From: Jiangella ureilytica | GTDB taxonomy: Bacteria > Actinomycetota > Actinomycetes > Jiangellales > Jiangellaceae | Reading direction: 5' to 3' | NCBI RefSeq assembly: GCF_004348545.1 | Contig: NZ_SMKL01000016.1 | Span: 1-64,000, forward strand | Length of the DNA: 64,000 nt | Shown here: piece by piece, positions 18,638 through 26,931 of the stretch | Layout of the letters: the number at the start of each line of letters is the position of its first letter | How positions within the stretch are numbered: position 1 is the stretch's first letter | Notes under the pieces: model-generated | Seen by the model: the letters and a program-made list of their open reading frames with translations, nothing else | The model's database searches: none | What the model was told of the DNA's origin: nothing | Program-made: the position numbers and the translations under genes

Positions 18638-19372
18638 TCAATGAAACCGCGCCTGCCGCGGCTCGTCGTCCTCGCCCGGGCCGTCCACGCCTTCATCCTC
18701 GACAGCGCTCGCAGCGGCGTCGGTGCGCTCGAGCCAGCCCGGCCAGACCCGCGCGGCGTCGCGGCGGCGCAGCCGGCCGCCCAGGTGCATGGCCCGCCAC
18801 ACCCCGCGGTAGCCGGGCAGGATGCCGGACGCGATCAGGACGTGCCCCACGATCACCGGCGTGAACAGGTACGTCGCCCAGCGGTGCAGGCGGTTGAACC
18901 AGACGAACGCCGGCCCGCCCGACACCGACCACAGCCCGATGCCGGTCACGATCAGCACCAGCAGCAGGACGATCAATGCGAGATTCGCCAGCCGCTGGCC
19001 CGGGTCGAAGTGCCCTTCATGACGGGCGAACCGCCCGGTGACGACGGCCCGCGGCCAGTGCGCGAACCAGCGCACGTCGGCCCGCCGGAACCGCACCGAG
19101 TCCGTCAGCAGCGTCCGCGCCGCCCGCCAGCCGGCCACAGCGCCGAGCACCGCGACCCCGGTGAAGACCCACCCGATCGTGGTGTGCAGCTCCGCGTCCG
19201 ACTGCCCGGTCAGCTCCGACAGCGGGCTCGGCCGGCCCTCCTGGCCGAGTGTCAGCCACCAGCCGGTGAGCAGCAACACCAGCACCGTCGTGGAGACGGC
19301 GGCGTGCAGCCAGCGGGTGCGGGCGTTGTTGCGCTCGACGGTCGGCCGCGGCGTGCCGGGCTCAGTAGTCAT
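18638..19372 (-). CDS. Cytochrome b561-like membrane protein
   Basis: 244 residues with four to five membrane spans. Histidines typical of di-haem cytochrome b561/formate dehydrogenase gamma proteins are visible: RWLHAAVSTTVLVLLLTGWWL, ELHTTIGWVF, FNRLHRWATYLF and PVIVGHVLIASG. It should carry electrons across the membrane between haems. The ATG overlaps the end of the lipoprotein gene by 11 bp, so the two form an operon. A dehydrogenase or other electron partner is not encoded nearby. The C-terminal 30 residues are charged and cytoplasmic. Confidence 0.83.
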   Translation of the reverse strand: MTTEPGTPRPTVERNNARTRWLHAAVSTTVLVLLLTGWWLTLGQEGRPSPLSELTGQSDAELHTTIGWVFTGVAVLGAVAGWRAARTLLTDSVRFRRADVRWFAHWPRAVVTGRFARHEGHFDPGQRLANLALIVLLLVLIVTGIGLWSVSGGPAFVWFNRLHRWATYLFTPVIVGHVLIASGILPGYRGVWRAMHLGGRLRRRDAARVWPGWLERTDAAASAVEDEGVDGPGEDDEPRQARFH

Positions 19373-19844
19373 AGTCCGGTGGTTCCTCGGACTCGTCGTT
19401 CTCGTCGTCGGACGGGGAGCCGCCCGAGCCCGCCTCCCCCACGGTGACCGTGATCTCGGCGTCGGCGCCCGCCGCGGAGTGGTCGGCGTTGCGCAGCGAG
19501 ACGTTCAGCGTGTGCTCGCCCGGCTCCAGTCCCTCCAGAGCCGGCGAGTCGGCGGTGATCTCGTGCTCCTCGCCGTTGCCGGATTCGATCACCTCATAGG
19601 AACTGTCGTCGCCGTCGAAATAGACGTGGACGTGATGATTCCCGGTGTCGGTCGGGCCGAGTTCCTCACTGGAATCGACGACGAGCGTGAACGGCACGCC
19701 GATCTCGGCGCCGCCCGCCGGCTCGACGATCTCCACGGACGGTCCGCCACCCCCTTCGGACGCGGTACTCGTGTCATCGTCGCCGCCACACGCTGCGAGA
19801 ACGAGCGCAAGCGCGAAGCTGGACACCATCAAGGGTCTGGACAT
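19362..19844 (-). CDS. Secreted lipoprotein with a beta-rich domain
   Basis: 160 residues: signal peptide with lipobox LAAC (cleavage before Cys19), a short Asp/Ser/Gly linker, then a domain with VEIVEPAGGAEIGVPFTLVVDSS, NHHVHVYFDG and PGEHTLNVSLRNADHS, similar to DUF4399/Ig-like folds. A Ser/Asp/Glu tail ends PPDYDY. AAGGAGA lies 5 nt before the ATG. It leads a two-gene unit with the cytochrome b gene; a histidine-rich face (HHVHVYF) could bind metal, but that is conjecture. Function unknown. Confidence 0.78.
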   Translation of the reverse strand: MSRPLMVSSFALALVLAACGGDDDTSTASEGGGGPSVEIVEPAGGAEIGVPFTLVVDSSEELGPTDTGNHHVHVYFDGDDSSYEVIESGNGEEHEITADSPALEGLEPGEHTLNVSLRNADHSAAGADAEITVTVGEAGSGGSPSDDENDESEEPPDYDY

Positions 19845-19902
19845 GATCCCTCTCCTTCCGTCGTTCGGCGTTCTTTCTGGAATACGCCGCCGCGGACCGG
19901 AG

Positions 19903-19970
19903 GGATTGACGTGGAATCAGGTCAATCCTTGTGCGGGCGCCAACCGTATAACACAGTGGGACGTCCCACT
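19903..19970 (-). promoter_or_regulatory. Promoter region of the lipoprotein-cytochrome b operon with two palindromes
   Basis: AGTGGGACGTCCCACT (19955-19970) is a perfect 16-bp palindrome. A -10-like TTATAC (complement of 19946-19951) lies just downstream of it in the minus direction. GGATTGAC (19903-19910) and GTCAATCC (19921-19928) form a perfect 8-bp inverted repeat in the leader. The stacking suggests a repressor-controlled promoter; the regulator is not in the window as far as can be told. Confidence 0.55.
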
Positions 19971-19994
19971 CCAGCGCCTATGCATTGGTACTAG

Positions 19995-21566
19995 TCACAA
20001 CGGGGATGGGGTCTCCAGCACGGCCATGGCGGCCGCTCGGCCCGGGATGGCGCTGACTCCCCCGCCGCGCCGGGCGCCGGCGCCGCACAGCAGCACCCGC
20101 GGATGGGCGGTCTCGACGCCCCAGCGGCCCACCTCGTCGGGCGACTCGGCGAACGGCCACGACAGGTCGCGGTGGAAGATGTGCCCGCCAGGCAGGCCGA
20201 CCGACGCCTCGAGGTCGACGGGGGTGCGGGCGTCCAGGCAGGGCCGGCCATCGGCGTCGACGGCGAGGCAGTCCTCGATCGGCTCGGCGAGCACGGAGTT
20301 CAGCGAGGCCAGCGTGGCCTTCACGGCCGCCGTCCGGGACCCCTCGTTGTCGGCGCGGAACAGCCGGGCCGGCTGGTGCAGGCCGAACAGCGTGATCGTG
20401 TGCGCGCCCGCCTCCTGCAGCGACGGCCCGAGGATCGACGGGTCGGTCAGCGAGTGGCAGTAGATCTCGCACGGCGGCAGGTCGGGCACCGCGCCGGCCG
20501 CGGCCTGCGCGTATGCCGTCTCGAGCTGCGTCAGCGACTCGTTGACGTGGAAGGTGCCGCTGAACGCGGCCACCGGGTCGACGTCGGAGCGCAGCCGCGG
20601 CAGCCGGGTCAGCAGCAGGTTGATCTTCAACTGCGCGCCCTCGGGCTCATCCCACGGCGACGGAGGCGCCCCGCCCAGCAGCCGGGCCAGCGTCGACGGC
20701 GCACACCCGGCCAGGACGTGCCCCGCACCCACCCGCCGGCTGACGCCGTCGCCGTCGGTGAACTCCACCTCGCCGGTCGCGGGGTCGACGGCGGTGACCG
20801 TCGCCCGGGTGACGACGGCGGCACCGGCGGCCACCGCCGCGTCGCGCAGGGCGCCGCTGACCGCTCCCATGCCGCCGACCGGGACGTCCCAGTCGCCGGT
20901 GCCGTTGCCGATGACGTGGTACAGGAAGCACCGGTTCTGCCGCAGCGACGGCTCGTCGACGGCGGCGAAGGTGCCGATCAGCGCGTCGGTGAGGACGACG
21001 CCCTGCACTGTGTCGTCGGCGAAGGTGTCGCGGACCACCGTCCCGACCGGCTCCTCGAACAGCGCCCGCCAGGCCCTTTCACCGACCGCCGACCGGACCT
21101 CCGCCGCCGGCAGCAGCGGCTGCGTCAGCGTGGGCGCCAGGCGGCGCGCCACCTCGCCGGTCATGGCGTAGAACCGCGACCACGCGTCGTGGTCGGCGGC
21201 CGCGCCGAGCGACCCGAACGACGCCCGCGTCGCGGCCGCGGATCCCGTGTCGACCAGCAGCCCGCCGTCGCCGACCGGCGTGTACGACGAATACCGGCGC
21301 CGCCGCAGCGTGATCGGCAGCGCGAGCTCGTCGACGATCTGCCGGGGCAGCAGCGACACCAGGTACGAGTAGCGCGACAGCCGGGCGTCGACGCCGGGGA
21401 ACGGCCGCTCCGAGACGGCCGCTCCCCCGACGTGGTCGAGCCGTTCCAGGACCAGCACGCTGCGCCCGGCCCGGGCGAGGTAGGCGGCGGCGGTGAGGCC
21501 GTTGTGCCCGCCGCCCACCACGACGGCGTCGTACCGGGCCCGCAAGGTCGAGAGATCGTCAGCCAT
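19995..21566 (-). CDS. FAD-dependent amine oxidase / phytoene desaturase-like protein
   Basis: 523 residues. DAVVVGGGHNGLTAAAYLARAGRSVLVLERLDHVGG is the dinucleotide-binding FAD motif; LPGGHIFHRDLSWPFAE, then VLLCGAGARRGGGVSAIPGRAAAMAVL close the FAD domain. This fits the NAD(P)/FAD oxidoreductase group that includes carotenoid desaturases. ATG 21566 is preferred over 21575 because GAGG lies 9 nt upstream. The MMPL exporter lies 62 bp upstream on the same strand and may be co-transcribed. No carotenoid genes are nearby, so the substrate is unknown. Confidence 0.84.
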   Translation of the reverse strand: MADDLSTLRARYDAVVVGGGHNGLTAAAYLARAGRSVLVLERLDHVGGAAVSERPFPGVDARLSRYSYLVSLLPRQIVDELALPITLRRRRYSSYTPVGDGGLLVDTGSAAATRASFGSLGAAADHDAWSRFYAMTGEVARRLAPTLTQPLLPAAEVRSAVGERAWRALFEEPVGTVVRDTFADDTVQGVVLTDALIGTFAAVDEPSLRQNRCFLYHVIGNGTGDWDVPVGGMGAVSGALRDAAVAAGAAVVTRATVTAVDPATGEVEFTDGDGVSRRVGAGHVLAGCAPSTLARLLGGAPPSPWDEPEGAQLKINLLLTRLPRLRSDVDPVAAFSGTFHVNESLTQLETAYAQAAAGAVPDLPPCEIYCHSLTDPSILGPSLQEAGAHTITLFGLHQPARLFRADNEGSRTAAVKATLASLNSVLAEPIEDCLAVDADGRPCLDARTPVDLEASVGLPGGHIFHRDLSWPFAESPDEVGRWGVETAHPRVLLCGAGARRGGGVSAIPGRAAAMAVLETPSPL

Positions 21567-21628
21567 GCCGGCCATCCTCACGCGAACCCCGCCTCCGCGG
21601 CCACCCGGGACCGCCGTCAGCCAGAGCA

Positions 21629-23815
21629 TCAGCCGACCGGCGTCAGCTCGCGGTCCGCGGCGGGAACCGGCCGCGACCGGCGCAGCCACCGCGGCGCCCA
21701 CCAGTTCGCGTTCCCGAGCAGCGCCATCAGCGACGGCAGCACGACCGCCCGGATCACGACCGCGTCGATGAGGACGGCGACGGCGAGCCCGACGCCCATC
21801 TGCTTCATCTCGATGACGCGCATGGCCGCGAACAGCCCGAACACCGCGACCATGACAAGGGCGGCGCTGGTGACGGTGCCGGCCGAGCTGGTGATGCCCT
21901 CGCGGACGGCGGCCCGGATCGGCAGCCCGCGGTCGGCGGCCTCGCGGATCCGGCTGACGACGAACACGTGGTAGTCCATCGACAGGCCGAACAGGATCAC
22001 GAACAGGAACAGCGGGATCCAGACCACCACGGACCCCGTCGACGTGAAGTCCAGCAGGCCCTCGGCCCACGAGTACTGGAACACCAGCGCCAGCACGCCG
22101 AACGCCGCCACCGTCGACAGCAGGTTGACGACGACCGTCGTGAGGCCGACGACCACGGAGCGGAACGTCACCGTCATCATGACGAAGGCCAGGCCGAGCA
22201 CGAACGCGATGATCCACGGCAGCTTGCTCGAGAGGTTGTCGTTGTAGTCGACGCCGCCGGCGACGTCCCCGGTGACCGCCGTCGTGGCATCCGGCAGGGC
22301 GCCCGTCGTCGCCGGGATGAGCTCGCCGCGCAGCACGTCCAGCGAGTGCGCGGCCTCGTCGGTGTCCGGCCCGAACGGCACGCCCACCGTCAGCGAGCTG
22401 AACCGGCCGTCGTCGGACTGCGCGATGACCGGCTCCTGGTCGTGGGCGAAGTTCTTGTCGGCGCCGGTGCGGGCAGCCAGGTCCTCGAGGGCCGCGCGGA
22501 CACGGCCGGCCTCCCCTGCCGGCGCCTCGACGACGACGGTGTGCGCGGCGCCCGTGCTCGGGAACGCCTCGACCAGGCGGTCGTAGCTCCGCATCACCGG
22601 CAGACTGCGCGGGAACGACTCCTCGCCGGGGTCGGTGAGCCGCAGGTTCAGGGCGGGCGCGGCCAGCGCGAGCAGCGCCAGGACCGAGACGACCAGCGTG
22701 GCCGCCGGGTGGCGCAGTGCCGGGCGCAGGACGGCCGGCCAGAACCGCGGCGGCCGCTGCTGGTTCGTCAGCCGCCACACGAACGGGACGCGCGGGCGGT
22801 CGATTCGGTGCCCGAGCTTCGCCAGCAGCGCCGGCAGCACCGTCAGCGACCCGATGACGGCGATGGCGACGACGAGGATCGCGCCGGTGGCCATCGAGGC
22901 GAAGTTGACGTCCGCGGCCAGGTAGAGCCCGGCCATCGACACCGCGACGGCCAGCCCGGACACCACGACGGAGTGGCCGGAGGTCGCGGCCGCGATCTCC
23001 ACGGCCTCGAGCGTGCCGCGCCCCTTGGCCCGTTCCTCGCGCTCGCGGCGCAGGTAGAACAGCGAGTAGTCGACACCGACCGCCATGCCGATCAGCAGCA
23101 CCAGGTGGGTGACGGTGCCGCCGTCGGGCACCGCGTGCGACGCCAGCGCGTAGAGCCCGATGGCCGACCCGACCGACGAGATCGCCAGCAGCACCGGCAC
23201 CCCGGCCGCGAGGACCGCGCCGAACGCCACCAGCAGCACGATCAGCGTGATCGGCAGGCTCAGCATCGCGATCGTGCCGAGGTCCTCCTCGAGCAGCGCG
23301 AAGAAGCCCTTCATGACCGACGCCTCACCGGCCTGCTCGACCAGCAGGTCCGGATGGTCCTCCTGCACGCCGGCGGTGACGTCGAGCAGCGCCTGGACGT
23401 CCTCCTCGGCCTGCTCCTCGTCGCCGGTCATGGTGACGGGGACGGTGACGGCGCCGCCGTCGGGCGAGGTGACGGGATCGCCGACGGCGTCGACCTCGGG
23501 CAGAGCGGCCATCCGGTCCGCGATCTCCGTAGCCGCCGAGTCGGCGCCGGCACCGGCCGGGGTGATGAGCACGTTCTCGGTGATCTGCGACTCCAGGCCG
23601 CCCTCGTCGAGCATGCGGTCGGCCCGGCCGGACTCGCCGATGCCGAGGTCGAGCTGGCTGGCCTGCTGGATGCCGGCCACGCTCATCGCGGCCAGGCACA
23701 GGACCACGAACGCGAACCAGCCGCCGATCGCACGGCCGGGGTGGGTCGCGCTCCAGCGCGCGATGCGGACGGTGACGGGTGGTCGGGAGTAGCGGGAGCT
23801 GGTGGTGTGAGACAC
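21629..23815 (-). CDS. MMPL-family RND transporter
   Basis: 728 residues from the GTG at 23815, which has GGAGGG 7 nt upstream; ATG 23857 lies further out without a good site. One N-terminal span, a large external loop, five spans with GMAVGVDYSLFYLRREREE, a second loop and five more spans with LFGLSMDYHVFVVSRIREA give the 12-span RND plan with two internal repeats. The Asp-Tyr pairs in GVDYSLF and SMDYHVF are the proton-relay residues of MmpL proteins. It should export lipids or drugs by proton antiport. It precedes the FAD gene. Confidence 0.92.
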   Translation of the reverse strand: MSHTTSSRYSRPPVTVRIARWSATHPGRAIGGWFAFVVLCLAAMSVAGIQQASQLDLGIGESGRADRMLDEGGLESQITENVLITPAGAGADSAATEIADRMAALPEVDAVGDPVTSPDGGAVTVPVTMTGDEEQAEEDVQALLDVTAGVQEDHPDLLVEQAGEASVMKGFFALLEEDLGTIAMLSLPITLIVLLVAFGAVLAAGVPVLLAISSVGSAIGLYALASHAVPDGGTVTHLVLLIGMAVGVDYSLFYLRREREERAKGRGTLEAVEIAAATSGHSVVVSGLAVAVSMAGLYLAADVNFASMATGAILVVAIAVIGSLTVLPALLAKLGHRIDRPRVPFVWRLTNQQRPPRFWPAVLRPALRHPAATLVVSVLALLALAAPALNLRLTDPGEESFPRSLPVMRSYDRLVEAFPSTGAAHTVVVEAPAGEAGRVRAALEDLAARTGADKNFAHDQEPVIAQSDDGRFSSLTVGVPFGPDTDEAAHSLDVLRGELIPATTGALPDATTAVTGDVAGGVDYNDNLSSKLPWIIAFVLGLAFVMMTVTFRSVVVGLTTVVVNLLSTVAAFGVLALVFQYSWAEGLLDFTSTGSVVVWIPLFLFVILFGLSMDYHVFVVSRIREAADRGLPIRAAVREGITSSAGTVTSAALVMVAVFGLFAAMRVIEMKQMGVGLAVAVLIDAVVIRAVVLPSLMALLGNANWWAPRWLRRSRPVPAADRELTPVG

Positions 23816-23933
23816 CGGGCGGCCCTCCGGGCAGCTGATCGACAGGTCGCCACCCATGCTTCTCGCGCCCGGCACCACCCACATTGGTGCCAGGTACCGG
23901 CTCGGGGTGGGGCTATCCCCCGGCCGTGTCCTC

Positions 23934-23959
23934 GGGTTCGTCCGCCGGGTTCGTCCGCC
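23934..23959. repeat. Two tandem copies of a 13-bp unit
   Basis: GGGTTCGTCCGCC occurs twice in a row (23934-23946 and 23947-23959) between the MMPL and sigma factor genes. It may be simple slippage or a regulator site. Confidence 0.5.
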
Positions 23960-24034
23960 GGCGGCGACAACCGGATGCCTGCGAGCTCCGTCTAGGGGGT
24001 GACAGGATGAAGAGGCCGCTCGAGGGAGTGTGGT

Positions 24035-24556
24035 GTGAGCAGACGTCAAGCGCGAGCTGACGAGTTCGTGACGTACGTCGATGCCCGGCGGAGCTACCTG
24101 CGCCGCGTCGCCTACCTCGTGTGCGGAGACTGGCACGCCGCCGAGGACCTGGTGCAGACCGCGCTGATCAAGCTGTACGCGGCCTGGCCCCGGATCCACA
24201 CCGACGGCGCCGAGGACGCCTACGTCCGCCGGATCATCGTGCGGGCGCACCTCGACGAGCGGCGCCGGCCGTGGCGCCGCGAACGGGTCGGGCTCGACGG
24301 TGTCGACGCCGCCGAGCCCGAGACGCTCTCGTTCGAGGACAACGACGCGCTCCTCGCCGCGCTCAAGACCCTGCCCCAGCGGCAGCGCGCGACCATCGTG
24401 CTGCGGTACTGGGTCGGGCTCTCCGTGGAGGAGGCGGCCGACGACCTCGGCTGCACCACGGGCACGGTGAAGAGCCAGACCTCGCGGGCGATGGCCAGCC
24501 TGCGGGCCTCCCTGTCGACCGATGACGTGACGACGACCGAGAGGCGATCGAGATGA
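24035..24556 (+). CDS. ECF sigma factor, SigE family
   Basis: 173 residues. Region 2 is FVTYVDARRSYLRRVAYLVCGDWHAAEDLVQTALIKLYAAWPRI; region 4 is LKTLPQRQRATIVLRYWVGLSVEEAADDLGCTTGTVKSQTSRAMASL. This is the actinobacterial SigE-family (often called SigE50-like) ECF type. GTG 24035 has GAGGGAG about 7 nt upstream. The stop overlaps the next gene's ATG by 4 bp; that gene encodes a single-span protein of the size and position of its anti-sigma partner. Such pairs respond to envelope signals and transcribe a small regulon. Confidence 0.92.
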   Translation: MSRRQARADEFVTYVDARRSYLRRVAYLVCGDWHAAEDLVQTALIKLYAAWPRIHTDGAEDAYVRRIIVRAHLDERRRPWRRERVGLDGVDAAEPETLSFEDNDALLAALKTLPQRQRATIVLRYWVGLSVEEAADDLGCTTGTVKSQTSRAMASLRASLSTDDVTTTERRSR

Positions 24557-25485
24557 TCGAGGACGACGAGCTGCGCAGGCAGTTCGACAGGGTGGGGTTC
24601 GCCGGCGAGCCGCCGATGGGCTCCACCGCGACGGATGACCTGGTGCGCGGACGGCGCCACCTGCGCCGCCGCCGCATCGCGACCCTGGGCGGCGGCGCGC
24701 TGGGCGTGGCCGCGGCCGGGGTGGGCGTGGCGCTGCTGCTGCCCGGCTTCGGTCCGGCGGCGTCGAGCGACCTGGACGTGGCCGGCGCCGGCCCGGCACC
24801 TGTGGAGGTCACCGACGAGACGGCACCCGCCACCCACGAGACCGGGGTGCCGTCCCAGGAGCCGTCCCAGGAGCCGACCGTGGACGACGAATACCAGCTG
24901 GGCTTCCCGCTGACCAGGCAACTGCTGCTGGACACCGCCGTCGAGCACCTCGACCCGGCGCACGAGCACCTACCGGCCGAGAGCACCGGCCTCACCGGTG
25001 GCGGGACGAACGTCGGCACCAAGCTCGAGTGGCTCGTCGACGGCGACGACGGCATGGGCTTGGTCCAAGTTGCGGTCACTGGGCCGGGATACGCCGACGA
25101 GTACGAGTTCGCGCGCCAGGACTTCGCCGCCAACATCGGCTGCGAGATCGACACCGACCGGTGTATCGAGCAGCCGATCCCCGGCACCGACGAGACCGCA
25201 CTGGTCGGCGCGGCGAATCCCGACACGCACCTGCTGTTCAGCATCGTCTACGAGCGGGCCGACGGCTCCTTCGTCGGCATCGCGGTGAGCGACCTCTTCG
25301 GCAACAACAGCCTCATCCCGCTGGCGGAGATGGACGTGTCGCTGGAGCAGGGGTTCGCCTTTGTCACCGACCCCGACCTCGCGCTCGCTCCGGGCGAGTC
25401 GGCCGAGGATTACGACGTCCTCCGCCCGGGCGAACGGGAGGACGGGAGCATCCCCGAGGGCACGTCCGAGGAGCCCGTCGACTAG
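24553..25485 (+). CDS. Single-span membrane protein, probable anti-sigma partner
   Basis: 310 residues: a short cytoplasmic N-terminus (MIEDDELRRQFDRVGF), basic RRHLRRRR, one membrane span (IATLGGGALGVAAAGVGVALLLPGF), a Pro/Glu/Thr linker and a roughly 200-residue external domain with a Cys pair (IGCEIDTDRCIEQ). There is no zinc-binding ZAS motif. The ATGA overlap with the sigma gene and the topology suggest that it holds the sigma factor at the membrane and releases it on an outside signal. The acidic C-terminal tail is unstructured. The identity as anti-sigma is inferred. Confidence 0.7.
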   Translation: MIEDDELRRQFDRVGFAGEPPMGSTATDDLVRGRRHLRRRRIATLGGGALGVAAAGVGVALLLPGFGPAASSDLDVAGAGPAPVEVTDETAPATHETGVPSQEPSQEPTVDDEYQLGFPLTRQLLLDTAVEHLDPAHEHLPAESTGLTGGGTNVGTKLEWLVDGDDGMGLVQVAVTGPGYADEYEFARQDFAANIGCEIDTDRCIEQPIPGTDETALVGAANPDTHLLFSIVYERADGSFVGIAVSDLFGNNSLIPLAEMDVSLEQGFAFVTDPDLALAPGESAEDYDVLRPGEREDGSIPEGTSEEPVD

Positions 25486-25495
25486 TGCCGTAACG

Positions 25496-25546
25496 ACGCG
25501 GTGCCGGCTGCCCCACGCTCATGGCGTAGGACAGCCGGCACCGCGT
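25496..25546. terminator. Bidirectional hairpin terminator
   Basis: A perfect 15-bp stem: ACGCGGTGCCGGCTG (25496-25510) with CAGCCGGCACCGCGT (25532-25546), loop 21 nt. It sits between the stop of the plus-strand anti-sigma-like gene and the stop of the minus-strand 56-aa gene, so it can end both. Confidence 0.75.
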
Positions 25547-25586
25547 GTCTGAACTGCAGGACGACGGATCGCGAGGGTGCGCGGTC

Positions 25587-25757
25587 CTAGTCGTCCCAGC
25601 CCGTACCGAGCGAGCTCATGGCCCAGGCAGGATCGCCCATCTGGGTGCCGCCGCCGATCTGCATGATCTGGTTCCCGTCGCGTTCGATCGGCCGCACCAG
25701 CCAGCTGTGGTTCTGTGCGTTCCAGGTCAACACGTACTCCGTGTCCCGGCGCAACAT
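25587..25757 (-). CDS. Small uncharacterised protein, 56 aa
   Basis: An open frame with AGGAGG 7 nt before its ATG and almost all third positions G or C. The product begins MLRRDTEYVLTWNAQNHSWL and ends MSSLGTGWDD, with a Gly/Met-rich middle (QIMQIGGGTQMGDPAWA). It has no membrane segment. It is not a member of a family that I recognise. It ends next to the shared hairpin at 25496-25546. The ribosome site, codon use and terminator make it likely real; the role is unknown. Confidence 0.65.
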   Translation of the reverse strand: MLRRDTEYVLTWNAQNHSWLVRPIERDGNQIMQIGGGTQMGDPAWAMSSLGTGWDD

Positions 25758-25943
25758 CGTGATCCTCCTGCTCCTCGCCGCCCGGCCGGGCCGCGATCCG
25801 TCGGTACCTGAGCTCGCCCACTACTTCGGCTAGATCCTCGAATGATCTCCCGATGATGCCGGGCCCGCAACGCGAACGACCACCGCCACGCCGCGTTTCG
25901 CCTGGTCGGCCCCCAGGTGGTGACTCTGAAACGCAAATTTCGT

Positions 25944-25975
25944 CCGTTCGGTGGTGGCGTGGCCTGACCGAACGG
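25944..25975. promoter_or_regulatory. Inverted repeat upstream of the CHRD gene
   Basis: CCGTTCGGT (25944-25952) and ACCGAACGG (25967-25975) are a perfect 9-bp inverted repeat with a 14-nt centre, 113 bp before the CHRD start. It may be an operator or a leader hairpin. The rest of 25758-26088 shows no gene. Confidence 0.4.
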
Positions 25976-26088
25976 CCGATGCCGCGCGCAGGTGGTCCGC
26001 ACCCCACGGCATCCTTTCGGCGATCACCTTCGTAGAAGGACGGGACGGCTCAGCCGGCCGTTCCGCCATCTCGGTCGGAAGGAGCATC

Positions 26089-26562
26089 ATGCGCAACGTG
26101 CTGACCCGCTCGGCGATCCTCGTCACGGTCGCCGCCACCGCGCTCGTCGCGGGCGCCGCACCCGCATCCTCCAGCGGTCCGCGCATCACGCCGCTCGTCA
26201 CCGTTCTCACCGGCGCACAGGAAGTGCCCGGACCGGGCGACGCCGACGGCCGCGGCGCGTTCGCCGGAGTCATCAAGGGCGACACGCTCTGCTACGCCCT
26301 CCTCGCCACCCGCATCGACCCGGCGACTGCGGCGCACATCCACGTCGGCGCGGCCGGCGTGGCCGGCCCGATCGTCGTGGGTCTGAACACGCCGAACCGC
26401 ACCAGCCACGGCTGCATCACGGCCGTGCCGGACGCGCAGAACACCACCATGACGCTGTCGGAGAGCGAACTGGCCGCCCTCGTCGCCAACCCGAGCGCCT
26501 ACTACGTCAACGTCCACAACGCGCCGCACCCGGCCGGAGCGGTTCGCGGCCAGTTCCGCTGA
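26089..26562 (+). CDS. Secreted CHRD-domain protein
   Basis: 157 residues: signal peptide (MRNVLTRSAILVTVAATALVAGAAPASS), then a CHRD domain with VTVLTGAQEVPGPGDADGRGAFAGV, ATAAHIHVGAAGVAGPIVVGL and YYVNVHNAPHPAGAVRGQFR. The domain, first seen in chordin, is an extracellular beta fold with a conserved HIH/HxG metal-like signature; its bacterial role is unclear. GGAAGGAG lies 4-5 nt before the ATG. It stands alone, and is followed by the ArsR promoter 18 bp later. Confidence 0.88.
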   Translation: MRNVLTRSAILVTVAATALVAGAAPASSSGPRITPLVTVLTGAQEVPGPGDADGRGAFAGVIKGDTLCYALLATRIDPATAAHIHVGAAGVAGPIVVGLNTPNRTSHGCITAVPDAQNTTMTLSESELAALVANPSAYYVNVHNAPHPAGAVRGQFR

Positions 26563-26579
26563 CCCATCCTTACATGCCG

Positions 26580-26608
26580 TTGACGGTATATAGCTGAGCA
26601 GCTATGCT
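26580..26608 (+). promoter_or_regulatory. Promoter and operator of the ArsR-SRPBCC operon
   Basis: TTGACG (26580-26585) and TATGCT (26603-26608) are 17 bp apart. The perfect inverted repeat ATAGCT-GAGC-AGCTAT (26590-26605) fills the spacer and overlaps the -10 element, as expected for an ArsR repressor site. The ATG lies only 9 bp past the -10 element, so the transcript is probably leaderless. Confidence 0.72.
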
Positions 26609-26616
26609 CGGGTGGC

Positions 26617-26931
26617 ATGCCGTCCGAACCGTTCGTCGTGCTCGCCGATCCGGCCAGGCGGCGCATCCTGGACCTGCTCCGGGAGCGTCCCCGGCTGGTC
26701 GGCGAGCTGACCGAGGCGATCGGGCTCTCGCAGCCCGGCACGTCCAAACACCTGCGCGTGCTGCGCGAGGCCGGGCTGGTCACCGTCCGCCCCGAGGCGC
26801 AACGGCGCTGGTACGAGCTGCGCCCTCAGCCGCTGGCCGAGATCGACGCCTGGCTCGCGCCGTACCGCTGGATGTGGGCCGAGCGCTTCGACGCCCTCGA
26901 GCGCCACCTCGACACCATGGGCGACGCATGA
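26617..26931 (+). CDS. ArsR-family repressor (SdpR-like)
   Basis: 104 residues, all winged helix: FVVLADPARRRILDLLRERPRLVGELTEAIGLSQPGTSKHLRVLREAGLVTVRPEAQRRWYELRPQPLAEIDAWLAPYR. There is no CxC metal site, so it is of the non-metal SdpR/BigR type that regulates SRPBCC genes. The ATG overlaps nothing upstream, and its own stop overlaps the next ATG by 4 bp. The palindrome in its promoter spacer indicates autoregulation. It leads an operon with two AHSA1 proteins. Confidence 0.92.
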   Translation: MPSEPFVVLADPARRRILDLLRERPRLVGELTEAIGLSQPGTSKHLRVLREAGLVTVRPEAQRRWYELRPQPLAEIDAWLAPYRWMWAERFDALERHLDTMGDA

